The notes beneath the pieces were generated by a model that saw only the letters and a program-made list of their open reading frames with translations, did no database searches and was not told the DNA's origin. Below are positions 36,552-45,640 of a DNA stretch of 51,298 nucleotides, in pieces. Within the stretch, counting starts at the first letter, position 1; every line of letters begins with the position of its first letter. This DNA is from CAZEAN01 sp964510225 (GTDB lineage Bacteria; Planctomycetota; Planctomycetia; Isosphaerales; Isosphaeraceae). A program made the translations under genes and the position numbers. The stretch is from NCBI GenBank assembly GCA_964510225.1, contig CAZEAN010000032.1:1-51298 (forward strand), written 5' to 3'.

Positions 36552-38321
36552 TCACTCTTTATTAATGATGAGTCCGACTCGTTGGGCGACAACGGTGCTC
36601 TCCTTAGCGACCGTCGAAGTTGCATAAGCGGCCCGGAAAGGTCGGAGGAGATCGAGCAAACCATTTAATTCGTTGACCGTCGTATCGAGATCTTCATCAA
36701 CTGAGGTGATCCGCTGGGCAAGTGCAAGCCGAGCGTCCTCATCAAGCCGTTGCAAGATCGACAGGTCGACGTAGATAAAGTTGAACGCGTCATCGAAATA
36801 GTCGCTCCGATCATCCAGGATTTGAGAGCGATTATTCGATCCTCCATCCTCTGCAATCGACTCCGAGGCGCCCCGGAGCGAGTCGGCGAGGGTCGCGGCA
36901 TGAGTAGCAATTGCGAAGATGTTGTTCGCGGTACCAAATGCAAGGAGTTCAACTTGGCTAAAGAACGGCGACGCGAGTCGCGTGAGCTTGATCTCCCCGA
37001 TCTCGGTCGGCTCGATGATTAGGTCAGGTTTCCCCCTCTCATCACTGAGCATGATGAAAGCCAAGATGGTCTGGATGGCGTTCTCTATTGCCTTCGCCGT
37101 CCTCGGATCCTTCACAACGACTTGGAAGAGCAAATACACAGAGTCAAGATTCTTGTCCTCCGAGGGCGCAACAAGCGCTACGATCCACTCAGGACCCAGC
37201 ATCGGTAGGATCTCGGTCCGCAAATCGAGACCCAGTGAAACCCCCTCGAGTACCAACTCCAGGTAACGGAACCGTGGGCGATCAGAGGGGGGAACTAGCC
37301 CCTTCATGGTCTCAAAGAGAAGCCCAAAATCTGTATATCCGGCCGCTAAGGCCACCGACGACGCAGGGATCAAGCGTTCAAGGCGGTCTACGGATGGTCG
37401 TGAGGCATCGGTTGTGGTGGTATCAAGCCAGGTCGGAAGTCGATCTGGGTCGAGGACTTCGACCAAATGAACCAGCGGTCCGTCCTGCCAGTCGATCGCC
37501 AGCCCCACGCCATTGATCGCCCGGATTATACGAACGACCGGCTCGGGAAGATCGCCGGGATCAATTCCATTTTCATCTTCCGCGATCATCTTTCCGACAA
37601 ACTTAGGATCGACCAAGACCTGAAGAAACGACTCCCCAGGGAGGGCAGCACGGAGGCTGATAAAGGTTGGTTCATCGCTCAGGGCAGGCAATCTCTCATT
37701 TGCATGTCGTTCAAGCACATCTTTGATCAAGCGTTCTGAGTTCGTCCAGACAAACGTTTCGTCGTTGAGGAGGACAAACCCTTCTGAGGGTCGACCGTCA
37801 TTGAACTCTCGGAGCTGATAGCGCACGCCAGCGTGTATTTTGCGCTGGATTGACTTTAGCTTGCCCGCTGTCCGCTCGGCTTCGTTGGAGGCGTCGATTA
37901 AACGCTTTAGCAACGAACTGTCGTTAACCCGTGTCTGCAGCAATCCCCGGGCCTGATCGGACCTGCCGTCTGGAGGAAGGTGGAGAGTCAAAACGACTGC
38001 TTCCCCTAAGAGACTCTCCACAATCTCACCAACCTCCACATCAAGAGCCCGTTCAATCTCCTTACGGACGAGAAGCAGTTGTTGGATCCCTTCGAACTCA
38101 GCCCATTCACGGAGACTCTGAGAGTCAAGCCAACGTCGCGACAATTCTGAGCTACGGATAGAAGCGAGCTGACTACTAAAATCGTCAGCAATAATCGCAA
38201 GCGAGGCACTTGGAGGAACACGATCGATCAAACGCTCAACGGCTTCGTTGGCTTTCCCTTCTGGAGCGATTAGCAGGAAACCAAGTCCAAGCGTCGTGAG
38301 TCGCAACAGTACTGGATACAT
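36552..38321 (-). CDS. Exported DUF3352-like protein of unknown function
   Basis: The 589-residue protein begins with a signal peptide (LLRLTTLGLGFLLIAPEGKANE). The mature part alternates strands and helices, e.g. VPPSASLAIIADDF, GEAVVLTLHLPPDG, FVLLNDETFVWTNSERLIKDVL, FLQVLVDPKFVGKMI, PMLGPEWIVALVAPSED, a pattern resembling DUF3352 proteins common in planctomycetes and cyanobacteria. No catalytic motif is visible. It is followed upstream on the same strand by the anti-sigma/ECF sigma pair (63-base gap), so it may be part of that transcript or its regulon. Convergent with the cyclase gene across an AT-rich spacer. Confidence 0.6.
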   Translation of the reverse strand: MYPVLLRLTTLGLGFLLIAPEGKANEAVERLIDRVPPSASLAIIADDFSSQLASIRSSELSRRWLDSQSLREWAEFEGIQQLLLVRKEIERALDVEVGEIVESLLGEAVVLTLHLPPDGRSDQARGLLQTRVNDSSLLKRLIDASNEAERTAGKLKSIQRKIHAGVRYQLREFNDGRPSEGFVLLNDETFVWTNSERLIKDVLERHANERLPALSDEPTFISLRAALPGESFLQVLVDPKFVGKMIAEDENGIDPGDLPEPVVRIIRAINGVGLAIDWQDGPLVHLVEVLDPDRLPTWLDTTTTDASRPSVDRLERLIPASSVALAAGYTDFGLLFETMKGLVPPSDRPRFRYLELVLEGVSLGLDLRTEILPMLGPEWIVALVAPSEDKNLDSVYLLFQVVVKDPRTAKAIENAIQTILAFIMLSDERGKPDLIIEPTEIGEIKLTRLASPFFSQVELLAFGTANNIFAIATHAATLADSLRGASESIAEDGGSNNRSQILDDRSDYFDDAFNFIYVDLSILQRLDEDARLALAQRITSVDEDLDTTVNELNGLLDLLRPFRAAYATSTVAKESTVVAQRVGLIINKE

Positions 38322-38384
38322 AAAAGATCAACCTTGATCCGAAATTGGCCTCAATTTGCGCCGAAGCATGGTGATGGAGCATCG

Positions 38385-39152
38385 TTAGCTCGAGGTGGGA
38401 TCGGTCGAGTCCGAATCAACCTTCGAGGGCATTCTGGGGAGCAGGAAACCGAAAGCGCTGCGGGTGGGTTCGGAGAGAGGGCGGATCCCTGCAGCGACGG
38501 TCTCGCTGATCTGACCAAGCAGTTGGTCGGGATTGCTGATCGAGCCGTTGGAAGAAGTTGAGGTTGTATCAACCTGGATCGTGACGGCCTCGGATGCGGA
38601 GTCGATCACGACTCGGCTCAGCCATTCCGCCTTGGCACGGGATCGAGCGACTAAGGATGTGGAGGCCTCGGTCGCCTCTGCAACCATCTCAGGGAGTGGT
38701 CGGGAGGTTTTGAGCCGTGGGGCCAGGGATTGTTCGACCGTGTTCTCTGCAACAGTTGGTTCCCAACGCTCCCACGCACTTCGAACGACCAACCAGCAGA
38801 CGCCTACGAGAAGGACCGCAGCGGCAGCGATCGCCCAACCGCTTCCTCTCGGTCGAGTGGTCAAACCGGTTTTGCTCCGAGTCCGTTCAGCAGCATCGAG
38901 GATACGTTCTCCGAGCATTGCTGAAGGACTCGGAACAGGGCTTAGCTGTGAGATCGCACGACCGAGGCCACGGTACTTGGCGACCTTACTTCGGCATTCA
39001 TGACACTCTCGAAGATGACGAGCCCAAGATCGATCAATGTCTCGAAATGGGTCGTCAGACCGCGCCTGAGCATGCTCAAAGTAAACAGAGCCTGTTCCCC
39101 TGAGTTGGTCCAACTCTCGATTCAACTCAATTTCGAGCCGGCGACAATCCAT
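38385..39152 (-). CDS. Putative membrane anti-sigma factor with zinc-binding N-terminus
   Basis: The 255-residue protein has an N-terminal segment with HLRECHECRSKVAKYR, the H-x3-C-x2-C signature of zinc-containing anti-sigma domains, then a single membrane helix (about residues 107-126, WAIAAAAVLLVGVCWLVV) and a low-complexity Ser/Thr/Glu-rich C-terminal part. It should hold the adjacent ECF sigma factor at the inner membrane. The gene begins 86 bases downstream of the sigma gene stop on the same strand, the usual sigma/anti-sigma arrangement. The signal it senses is unknown. Confidence 0.75.
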   Translation of the reverse strand: MDCRRLEIELNRELDQLRGTGSVYFEHAQARSDDPFRDIDRSWARHLRECHECRSKVAKYRGLGRAISQLSPVPSPSAMLGERILDAAERTRSKTGLTTRPRGSGWAIAAAAVLLVGVCWLVVRSAWERWEPTVAENTVEQSLAPRLKTSRPLPEMVAEATEASTSLVARSRAKAEWLSRVVIDSASEAVTIQVDTTSTSSNGSISNPDQLLGQISETVAAGIRPLSEPTRSAFGFLLPRMPSKVDSDSTDPTSS

Positions 39153-39238
39153 CAGATTCAGTCTCCCGAGTATCGCGTTCTAAGACATCAGTATAGTTTC
39201 GACAAAACGACACTGTTCCGTTGAAGTAACTCGTCCAG

Positions 39239-39826
39239 CTAATCAGGAGTCAGCCCACGACGGCTTAGGTCATCGGCTAAGGTCGCCCGTGCACGATGGA
39301 GCCAGGTCTTGACGGTACCGATGGGTCGTTTAATCACTCGGCCGATCTCGTCGTACGGTAATCCTTGTTCATGATAAAGGATAAAAACCAGCCGATAATT
39401 GGGACGGAGTCGATTAAGCGCCTCGACAAGTTCGGTACCGAGATCATCGGGGTCGGTAAGGCTGAGCCGATGATCGGGTCGTTCTTCTGTCCCTTCAATC
39501 GGTTTCGGTCGTCTTGAGCGTCGGCCGAGCGCCGTCCGACAACGATTTGCGGCGATTCCGAGTAGCCAGGGACGAAGTGGTCGGACAACGTCAAAGCCTT
39601 GGACGGATCTGAGAGCCCTCAGGAAGGTTTCTTGAGTGACATCTTCAGCATCCTGGCGATGCCGGAGCATCCGGAAGCAGAGGCCGAAGACAACTCGCTG
39701 ATAACGATCGAGCAACGCAGCCGGGGCCCAAGTTTTGTTAGCCTTGAGCGCTTCCACTAAAACTCGATCATCCTCCATAGTCCAAGAGCAATCGAGCACC
39801 CTGTGTTCCCGAAATGCATCAGCCAT
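39239..39826 (-). CDS. ECF-type RNA polymerase sigma factor
   Basis: The 195-residue protein has region 2 (LLDRYQRVVFGLCFRML ... DAEDVTQETFLRALRS ... RPWLLGIAANRC) and region 4 (LRPNYRLVFILYHEQGLPYDEI ... RPIGTVKTWLHRARATL), with no region 1 or 3. It is an alternative sigma factor directing RNA polymerase to a small regulon, probably including its own operon. The anti-sigma gene follows. An alternative internal start (MEDDRVLVEALKA) would shorten it by 16 residues; no good ribosome-binding site decides between them. Confidence 0.92.
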   Translation of the reverse strand: MADAFREHRVLDCSWTMEDDRVLVEALKANKTWAPAALLDRYQRVVFGLCFRMLRHRQDAEDVTQETFLRALRSVQGFDVVRPLRPWLLGIAANRCRTALGRRSRRPKPIEGTEERPDHRLSLTDPDDLGTELVEALNRLRPNYRLVFILYHEQGLPYDEIGRVIKRPIGTVKTWLHRARATLADDLSRRGLTPD

Positions 39827-39898
39827 TTATATCTACCCGGGTTGGGAGGCTAGCGTTTCAGCCTATTCGTTTTTTGGCCCGGATTATTGCTCGAAAAC

Positions 39899-40222
39899 TT
39901 AAGACCAACGATCGACAACGTCGTCAAATTCCTCATCCTCGGAGTCCTCTTCTTCGACCAAGGGACCACCCTGTTGAGGAATCCGGAGAACAAAATTCGC
40001 GATCAAGGCGATGAGTCCAATGAGTAACAAGTGCCCTTTCGCAAGGATTCCAGCGGTCCCAGGGACGTCACCTCGGAGAGTGATCCAGTCTTCCAACCCT
40101 TCACCAGAACTTAAGGTTGCTGCGAAAAACCAGAGGAAGGCAATCAAGATGATGAATCGCAAAAGTCGTCGTGAGGTGAACCCACTCTCGTCGGTCATAT
40201 TGAAACCATCTTGGTGAGCCAT
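39899..40222 (-). CDS. Small two-helix membrane protein of unknown function
   Basis: The 107-residue protein has two hydrophobic helices (LLRFIILIAFLWFFAATL and AKGHLLLIGLIALIANFVL) and a very acidic tail (VEEEDSEDEEFDDVVD). I do not recognise the family. ATG 40222 is used in place of the TTG at 40225. It lies six bases from the queE stop and 72 bases before the sigma factor gene, so it may be co-transcribed with queE. Confidence 0.6.
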   Translation of the reverse strand: MAHQDGFNMTDESGFTSRRLLRFIILIAFLWFFAATLSSGEGLEDWITLRGDVPGTAGILAKGHLLLIGLIALIANFVLRIPQQGGPLVEEEDSEDEEFDDVVDRWS

Positions 40223-40228
40223 CAATGA

Positions 40229-40873
40229 TCAAACGCCTCGTGTCTCCGGACCCCAAAGATCTTTATGGAGCTGGGTTTGTAGTCGAAGAGGTAATCGTGA
40301 TGCCAAGACCCAATCGGCAAGCTCGACGGGTGTCAGCCAACCAGATGCTGCGCTTACGATGATTGTGCCATGGCCGAGAAGGTTCCAAGTCTCAAGAATC
40401 TCGGCCATCCATTCAAAATCTTCTCGATCCGTGATCACAAATTTCAGATCATCGGTCGGCTTGAGGTACTCAAGATTAGTCCAATCATTCTGGCGCGATT
40501 CACCCGATCCTGGCGTCTTAAGGTCGAGAATAACGTGAACCCGAGGATCGACATTGGCGATCGAGCAGGCGCCACTGGTTTCGAGGAGGACCGTTCGACC
40601 ACGATCGGCAAGTCTCGTCATCAGCGGGAAGGCTTCCGGGTGAAGCAAAGGCTCACCACCAGTCAACTCGATGAGATCTGTAAGCTCTCCGAGATTAAGC
40701 GCCTCCTGAATGAGGTCATCAAAACTAATCAAGCGACCTTGCTTGAACGCGTGCGGAGTATCGCAGTAGAAGCAACGAAGATGACACGCGGTCAGTCGGA
40801 TAAACACACAGGGTAAGCCAGCATGCGTCCCCTCACCTTGAAGGCTCCGATAGACTTCATGGACCACGAGCAT
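40229..40873 (-). CDS. queE: 7-carboxy-7-deazaguanine synthase QueE
   Basis: QueE is the radical SAM enzyme that turns carboxytetrahydropterin into 7-carboxy-7-deazaguanine in queuosine (preQ0/preQ1) synthesis. The 214-residue protein begins MLVVHEVYRSLQGEGTHAG, the family N-terminus, with the [4Fe-4S] cluster motif Cys30-x3-Cys34-x2-Cys37, followed by ELTGGEPLLHP and LLETSGA. The frame is open back to a TTG at 40957, but the extra 28 residues show no conservation, so ATG 40873 is chosen. queC, queD and queF are not in the window. The gene is divergent from purE. Confidence 0.92.
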   Translation of the reverse strand: MLVVHEVYRSLQGEGTHAGLPCVFIRLTACHLRCFYCDTPHAFKQGRLISFDDLIQEALNLGELTDLIELTGGEPLLHPEAFPLMTRLADRGRTVLLETSGACSIANVDPRVHVILDLKTPGSGESRQNDWTNLEYLKPTDDLKFVITDREDFEWMAEILETWNLLGHGTIIVSAASGWLTPVELADWVLASRLPLRLQTQLHKDLWGPETRGV

Positions 40874-40986
40874 TCCGTCTGGTTTCCCCAAAAGCGGGGA
40901 AAGTCGATGGCTTGAATTCTGTTCTGGGGAGTTGATGAGTGGAACCGTAGGATTCAAGACGACTGACCTCGATCTCGATCGGTCAA

Positions 40987-41011
40987 AGGAGGCTCATTGA
41001 TCAAACCTCCT
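40987..41011. promoter_or_regulatory. Inverted repeat in the queE-purE divergent region
   Basis: AGGAGG (40987-40992) and CCTCCT (41006-41011) can pair around a 13-base loop that contains TGATCA. On the minus strand the same stretch reads GAGGAGG followed eight bases later by ATG AGC CTC CTT TGA, a four-residue mini-frame ahead of queE. The element could be a leader hairpin or an operator; function is inferred. Confidence 0.3.
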
Positions 41012-41065
41012 CGGGCGTTTCACAGTATGATTTTAGTCAGAGTCGGCAAGCCTTCGCACGGTTCG

Positions 41066-41094
41066 TTGGCATTTTACTCCGGATCAATTATTTT
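41066..41094 (+). promoter_or_regulatory. Candidate sigma-70-type promoter of the purE operon
   Basis: TTGGCA at 41066-41071 and TATTTT at 41089-41094 are separated by 17 bases and lie just upstream of purE (start 41110). They match the -35 and -10 consensus at five and four of six positions. The short leader this implies and the weak -10 make it tentative. Confidence 0.35.
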
Positions 41095-41109
41095 AACGAT
41101 TGATGATCA

Positions 41110-41613
41110 ATGCCTGGTTCAGATGATCAAACACTAATCGCCGTGGTGATGGGGAGTCAGTCGGATTGGGAGACAATGAAGCATGCGTCAGAACTCCTGG
41201 GGCAACTCAAGATTCCGCACGAGTCACGGGTTGTTTCCGCACACCGGACCCCTGATCGCTTGGTTGAATTCGGAACAACGGCGGTCGAGCGGGGTCTCCA
41301 GGTGATTATCGCAGGAGCTGGTGGAGCTGCTCACCTTCCTGGGATGATAGCCTCGCTGACGAGGCTTCCAGTCCTGGGAGTTCCAGTCGAGAGCCGAGTG
41401 CTCCGAGGGGTAGACTCCCTGCTCTCGATCGTACAGATGCCCCGAGGAGTTCCGGTGGGGACTCTCGCGATCGGGACGGCGGGTGCCGCAAATGCCGCGC
41501 TGCTGGCAGCCTCCATCCTCGCATTAAGCGATCAGGAGATTGCAAACCGCCTCAACGATTATCGAGCCCAACAGACGGACGCGGTCCCGGAGTCGCCTCA
41601 TGGCTCGGCCTGA
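41110..41613 (+). CDS. purE: N5-carboxyaminoimidazole ribonucleotide mutase PurE
   Basis: The 167-residue class I PurE converts N5-CAIR to CAIR in purine synthesis. Motifs: VVMGSQSDWETMKHA (phosphate loop), SAHRTPDRL with the catalytic His, AGAGGAAHLPGMIASLT and GVPVGTLAIGTAGAANAALLA. Length is normal. Its stop lies inside the purK start region (14-base overlap), so the two are translationally coupled and heads a run purE-purK-batA-batB-batD. Confidence 0.96.
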   Translation: MPGSDDQTLIAVVMGSQSDWETMKHASELLGQLKIPHESRVVSAHRTPDRLVEFGTTAVERGLQVIIAGAGGAAHLPGMIASLTRLPVLGVPVESRVLRGVDSLLSIVQMPRGVPVGTLAIGTAGAANAALLAASILALSDQEIANRLNDYRAQQTDAVPESPHGSA

Positions 41614-42754
41614 ATTGGATCGGCTGCTACCGCCGGCCCGACTCGGAGTGATCGGCGGCGGGCAGTTAGGCCGGATGTTCCACTTGGCAGCCTCCCGGAT
41701 GGGCTACCGGACAATCGCTCTAGCAGAATCGGAGGATGCCCCCGCGGCACAAGTTGCCACCGAAGTCATCGTCGGATCTGACCAGGATCTAAGAACCCTC
41801 CGACAATTTGCCGCGCGGATTGACGCCGTCACGGTCGAATTCGAGAACGTCTCCGCCGCTTCGATACGTTGGCTCTCAAGAAGAGTGCCCACCAGGCCTG
41901 ATGCCCGCGCGATCTGGATCAGTCAAAACAGGCTCCGTGAGAAACGTTTCTTTCGATCTGTCGGACTCCCCACAGCACCTTGGGCTCCAGTCCAGACGGA
42001 GAGAGAACTCACAGATGCCGTCAAAGCGGTTGGGATACCCTTGATCCTGAAGCAGGCAACCTCGGGTTACGACGGCAAGGGGCAGATCCGTGTAAATCAA
42101 GAATCGGAACTCGCTGAAGGTTGGGAACGGCTTGGTTGTGTCCCTTGCGTGGCCGAGGGGGTTGTTGCCTTTGACCAGGAAATCTCCGTTGTCGTAGCCC
42201 GAGGGGTGGACGGTTCGATTGCGACCTTCCCGGTTGGCCTGAATCACCACGATCGCCACATCCTAGATACGACCTTAATGCCTGCTCCGCTAAAATCATC
42301 GTTGGGCGAAACCGCTCGGATGATGGCGACCAAAATTGCCCAAGCGCTCGATTATGTCGGTGTCCTCTGTGTCGAGTTTTTCCGATCGAGTGACCAAGAA
42401 CTCCGAGTCAACGAGATGGCGCCCCGTCCTCATAATTCTGGCCACCTCACCATCGAAGCAGCAGCGACGAGTCAGTTTGAACAGCAGGTCCGTGCGTTGA
42501 GTTGCCTTCCACTTGGCTCGACAGATCTCTTGTCGCCCGCCGCGATGGCAAATCTACTCGGTGATCTCTGGGATCCAGGCACACCTGACTGGTCTGCTGC
42601 ACTCGAAGCCGATCCCGCACTCTCACTCCATCTCTATGGTAAGGATGCGCCAGGTGTTGGTCGGAAGATGGGTCATCTGACAGTCCTTGACCCGGATCCT
42701 GATACCGCGCTCGAACGGGTTCTGAGGGCACGTCGTCAATTGATTAGAGAATAG
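41600..42754 (+). CDS. purK: N5-carboxyaminoimidazole ribonucleotide synthase PurK
   Basis: PurK makes N5-CAIR from AIR, bicarbonate and ATP. The 384-residue ATP-grasp protein has RLGVIGGGQLGRMFHLAA, VTVEFENVS, LILKQATSGYDGKGQ (ATP-binding), VAEGVVAFDQEISVVVAR and VNEMAPRPHNSGHLTIEA (metal and substrate site). ATG 41600 fits the family N-terminus; a longer open frame from 41540 would lie entirely within purE. The batA start follows 13 bases after its stop. Confidence 0.96.
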   Translation: MARPELDRLLPPARLGVIGGGQLGRMFHLAASRMGYRTIALAESEDAPAAQVATEVIVGSDQDLRTLRQFAARIDAVTVEFENVSAASIRWLSRRVPTRPDARAIWISQNRLREKRFFRSVGLPTAPWAPVQTERELTDAVKAVGIPLILKQATSGYDGKGQIRVNQESELAEGWERLGCVPCVAEGVVAFDQEISVVVARGVDGSIATFPVGLNHHDRHILDTTLMPAPLKSSLGETARMMATKIAQALDYVGVLCVEFFRSSDQELRVNEMAPRPHNSGHLTIEAAATSQFEQQVRALSCLPLGSTDLLSPAAMANLLGDLWDPGTPDWSAALEADPALSLHLYGKDAPGVGRKMGHLTVLDPDPDTALERVLRARRQLIRE

Positions 42755-42767
42755 AGGGGCGGTCTCA

Positions 42768-43781
42768 ATGTTCGATTCCCTCCCAGTCACGATCGATTCG
42801 ATCCAGTTAGCGTCACCTGCAGGGTTGTTCTTTCTCGTTTTAGCCCTCGTGCCTTGGTTCGCGACTCGTGCAAGGCCCCGCGTCCGATGGCCGTCGCTGA
42901 CTTTCTTCCCGTCTCCGACCGGTCTCAATTGGAGATCCTATCTGCCGACTCTTTTGAAGTCGTTGGCCATTGTCGCTCTCGCAATTGCCATTGGACGCCC
43001 CCAAACAGTTGCCGGTGAGGTCCGATTGACCTCCAAGGGGCTTGCGATCGTTCTAGTTTTAGATCGGAGCCGGACCATGACGACGATCGATTCGTTGGGT
43101 CCCGAGAATGCCCCAACGCGCTTGGAATTAGCCAAAGAAACGATCCGGGAATTCATCGAGGGGCGACCCAACGACCAAATTGGTCTCGTGACCTTTGCAA
43201 GTCTCCCCGATCTCAATTGTCCACCGACGTTTTCCCACGACCTCCTGATCGGCTTTGTCGACTCCGTAGCGCCCGCACCCTCAACAGAAGCGGCGACAGA
43301 CATCGGGGATGCGATCATTGAGGGCCTGAGCGCTGCCGAAGCTTCTGAAGCCCTTGAGAAAGTGATTGTCCTGATCACGGACGGCAAGAATCAGCCCGAC
43401 CGAAGCCTCATCGCGAACCCGGTCGAACCCGAAGAGGCAGCCGACTTGGTCCGGACACTCGGGGCAAGGCTCTACACGATTGGCGTCGGGCCCCCGGATC
43501 TTGGTCTTGATACGAATCAGGATGATCCGGGAACTCCTGGTTATGAAGCCGGAGCGCTCCGGGATTGGGCAGGTCGGGGCGGAGGCGTCATGTTCCAAGC
43601 CGCGGATACGAATGGTCTCCGTGCCGCTTTCCAGGAGTTGGATCGGCTTGAACAATCCCGTGTGACCGAAACGATTCAGACTCGATATCGTGAAGAGTAC
43701 CAGACTTGGGTTGTTGTCGCTCTCGTCTTGCTCATGATTGATCGGTTACTAGGGCTGGGGAGGCTTCGTCGCCTCCCCTAA
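42768..43781 (+). CDS. batA: BatA-like membrane protein with von Willebrand factor A domain
   Basis: The 337-residue protein has two N-terminal membrane helices (about 17-32 and 64-80), a periplasmic VWA domain with MIDAS residues in VLDRSRTM (DxSxT instead of DxSxS), TDIGDAI and LITDGKNQ, and a C-terminal helix (TWVVVALVLLMIDRLLGL). It resembles BatA of aerotolerance operons, partners of MoxR ATPases. The Ser-to-Thr change in the MIDAS is conservative. AGGGG precedes the ATG. It follows purK by 13 bases and precedes batB by 41. Confidence 0.85.
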   Translation: MFDSLPVTIDSIQLASPAGLFFLVLALVPWFATRARPRVRWPSLTFFPSPTGLNWRSYLPTLLKSLAIVALAIAIGRPQTVAGEVRLTSKGLAIVLVLDRSRTMTTIDSLGPENAPTRLELAKETIREFIEGRPNDQIGLVTFASLPDLNCPPTFSHDLLIGFVDSVAPAPSTEAATDIGDAIIEGLSAAEASEALEKVIVLITDGKNQPDRSLIANPVEPEEAADLVRTLGARLYTIGVGPPDLGLDTNQDDPGTPGYEAGALRDWAGRGGGVMFQAADTNGLRAAFQELDRLEQSRVTETIQTRYREEYQTWVVVALVLLMIDRLLGLGRLRRLP

Positions 43782-43822
43782 GCACAAGAGGGACGGACGA
43801 TGGATGGTGAGGGGACGTTGAC

Positions 43823-45640
43823 GTGACGTTTGCCGATCCGGCATGGCTCTGGTGCCTCTTGGCTTGGCCGATCTTTTTGCTTGCCGATCGTCTCAGCCGA
43901 TTCCGAAGGCGCTTCGGTTGGCGATCGATTGCGCAGAGTGGAGAACCTCCGACCGATGGAAGGCTAGGTTGGACGCTCGCTGTCTTGATCCTGATGGTTG
44001 CTCTTGCGAGGCCGCAGTGGGGCATTGTGGACTCGTCGAAGCTAGCCGAAGGTCGGGACTTAGTCCTGCTCATCGACGTCAGTCAAAGCATGGCTGCGGA
44101 GGACGTCGTACCGAATCGCCTCGGCCGGAGCCTTGAGGCTGCCCTTGAGCTTGTGAACGCGATTGGGACTGAACCAGGTGATCGGGTCGGTCTGGTTGCT
44201 TTTGCGGGTCGAGGGGTAGTCCGCTGCCCCATCACGGAGAATCTCGGCGCCGTTATCGGAGCACTCCGAGCGCTCGAACCAGGGATGATTGATCTTCCTG
44301 GAACCAACTTAGGTGCGGGGTTAGAGACTGCGCTTTCGCTGTTTGACGGTCCCGAGCTGGAAGGGGGACGTGCGTTGATCCTGATCTCCGATGGTGAGGA
44401 CCACAAATCACCCTGGCTTGATCGGATTGAGCAGCTCCGAGCCAGCGGTGTCGCGCTCCACGCGGTCGCTGTTGGTGACGCAAAGATCCCGCACGAGGTC
44501 TTGGTCACGACCGAGGACGGTAGGTCGAAGGTACCCCTACGCTTCAAGGGTGCGGTCGTAAGATCAAGGCGAGATGATTCCGCACTTCGGGCTCTTGCGA
44601 TCGGGACCGGGGGCGCATTCGTACCACTCGGCGTTTCGGATGGCGACTTAGGGCAGCTCTTCGAAGAATACATCGCGCCAGCGTCCCGACGGTTCCGGGA
44701 GTCGACAGGTCAACAACAGAGGATCGATCAGTTCCCGCTTTTCCTCGTTGTCGCCATGATGGTTGGGGTCGTCGGTTCTTGGCCCCGCCGGTTCCGATCG
44801 AGTGATTGGCGACGATCGAGGCTCCTCTTTCTTCTCACTGTTCTTTGCCTCGGAGCTTCGAAAGAACAGCGAGATGCTCGTCCCGTTGCTTTAGCAATCG
44901 GTGACGGACTTCAACTGTATCGCGACGGTGACCTCGAAGGTGCCCTTCAACGATTTCAAGCAGCGGCGTCAATCGAACCGAATGCGCCGCTCCCTCATTA
45001 CAACTCGGCGTCTGTCCTCTTTCAGCTCGGTCGTTTTGCAGAATCTCGTGAAGCTTACATCAAAGCTTCCGCAACCGCTGATCCATCATTGCAGATGAAA
45101 ATCGACTTTGGGCTCGGTAATGTTGCTGTCGCGCTCCGTGAAATCCCGGACGCAATCCAGCATTACGACAGTTGCGTCTCTTCGGAGGTTCTTGGGGACG
45201 ATTACGATCGGATCCGAAGTGATGCCCTCGAGAATCGACGATTTGCGGAACGACTCACTGCATTGGGAGCAGAAACTGCCAACGATCACGAGGCGGGTGG
45301 CCAAGTCAGTGAGTCGACTCAGGATCAAGAATCGCGACCAGCGCCGGATGACGCTCCTCAAGGAAATCCCGAGGGTCAGTCCCCCGTGACGACTGCCCCA
45401 GAAATGGAAGAGCCAAGAACCGTTGATCCGATTGATTCCCGGGAATCCGAATCAAGGGGCTCGTCGTCAACTGAGTCAACGCAAGGTTTCGGTTCGGAGA
45501 GTCAGCGTGCCCCAGCTCGAGGCCAATCACCCGAGGAACGACTCTCCGAAGCACTCGACGCAATCCGTGAGGCTCGGGAACGACGTCCACGTGACCGTCC
45601 GCCCCCTGCTGACTCCTCGGGAGAACAGAGACCGTGGTAG
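43823..45640 (+). CDS. batB: BatB/BatC fusion: VWA domain plus TPR region
   Basis: The 605-residue protein combines a BatB-like part (helices near 7-20 and 52-67, then VWA with DVSQSM, PGTNLGAGLE and LISDGED) with, after another membrane stretch (about 305-345), a BatC-like TPR region (DLEGALQRFQAAASIEPNAPLPHYNSASVLFQLGRFAESREAY ... IPDAIQHYDS). A long disordered Glu/Ser/Pro tail ends it. In many bacteria BatB and BatC are separate genes. The start is GTG 43823 with GAGGGG eight bases upstream. The batD start overlaps its end by seven bases. Confidence 0.85.
   Translation: MTFADPAWLWCLLAWPIFLLADRLSRFRRRFGWRSIAQSGEPPTDGRLGWTLAVLILMVALARPQWGIVDSSKLAEGRDLVLLIDVSQSMAAEDVVPNRLGRSLEAALELVNAIGTEPGDRVGLVAFAGRGVVRCPITENLGAVIGALRALEPGMIDLPGTNLGAGLETALSLFDGPELEGGRALILISDGEDHKSPWLDRIEQLRASGVALHAVAVGDAKIPHEVLVTTEDGRSKVPLRFKGAVVRSRRDDSALRALAIGTGGAFVPLGVSDGDLGQLFEEYIAPASRRFRESTGQQQRIDQFPLFLVVAMMVGVVGSWPRRFRSSDWRRSRLLFLLTVLCLGASKEQRDARPVALAIGDGLQLYRDGDLEGALQRFQAAASIEPNAPLPHYNSASVLFQLGRFAESREAYIKASATADPSLQMKIDFGLGNVAVALREIPDAIQHYDSCVSSEVLGDDYDRIRSDALENRRFAERLTALGAETANDHEAGGQVSESTQDQESRPAPDDAPQGNPEGQSPVTTAPEMEEPRTVDPIDSRESESRGSSSTESTQGFGSESQRAPARGQSPEERLSEALDAIREARERRPRDRPPPADSSGEQRPW

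Noticed and set aside
40874..40957. Extended TTG start for queE
   Set aside because: The added 28 residues precede the normal QueE N-terminus and look unconserved.
40874..41109. preQ1-type riboswitch before queE
   Set aside because: The queE-purE gap shows a small hairpin only; no preQ1 aptamer consensus was seen.
44083..44673. 196-codon antisense open frame inside batB
   Set aside because: Ser/Arg/Pro-rich shadow of the VWA coding frame, with no independent evidence.
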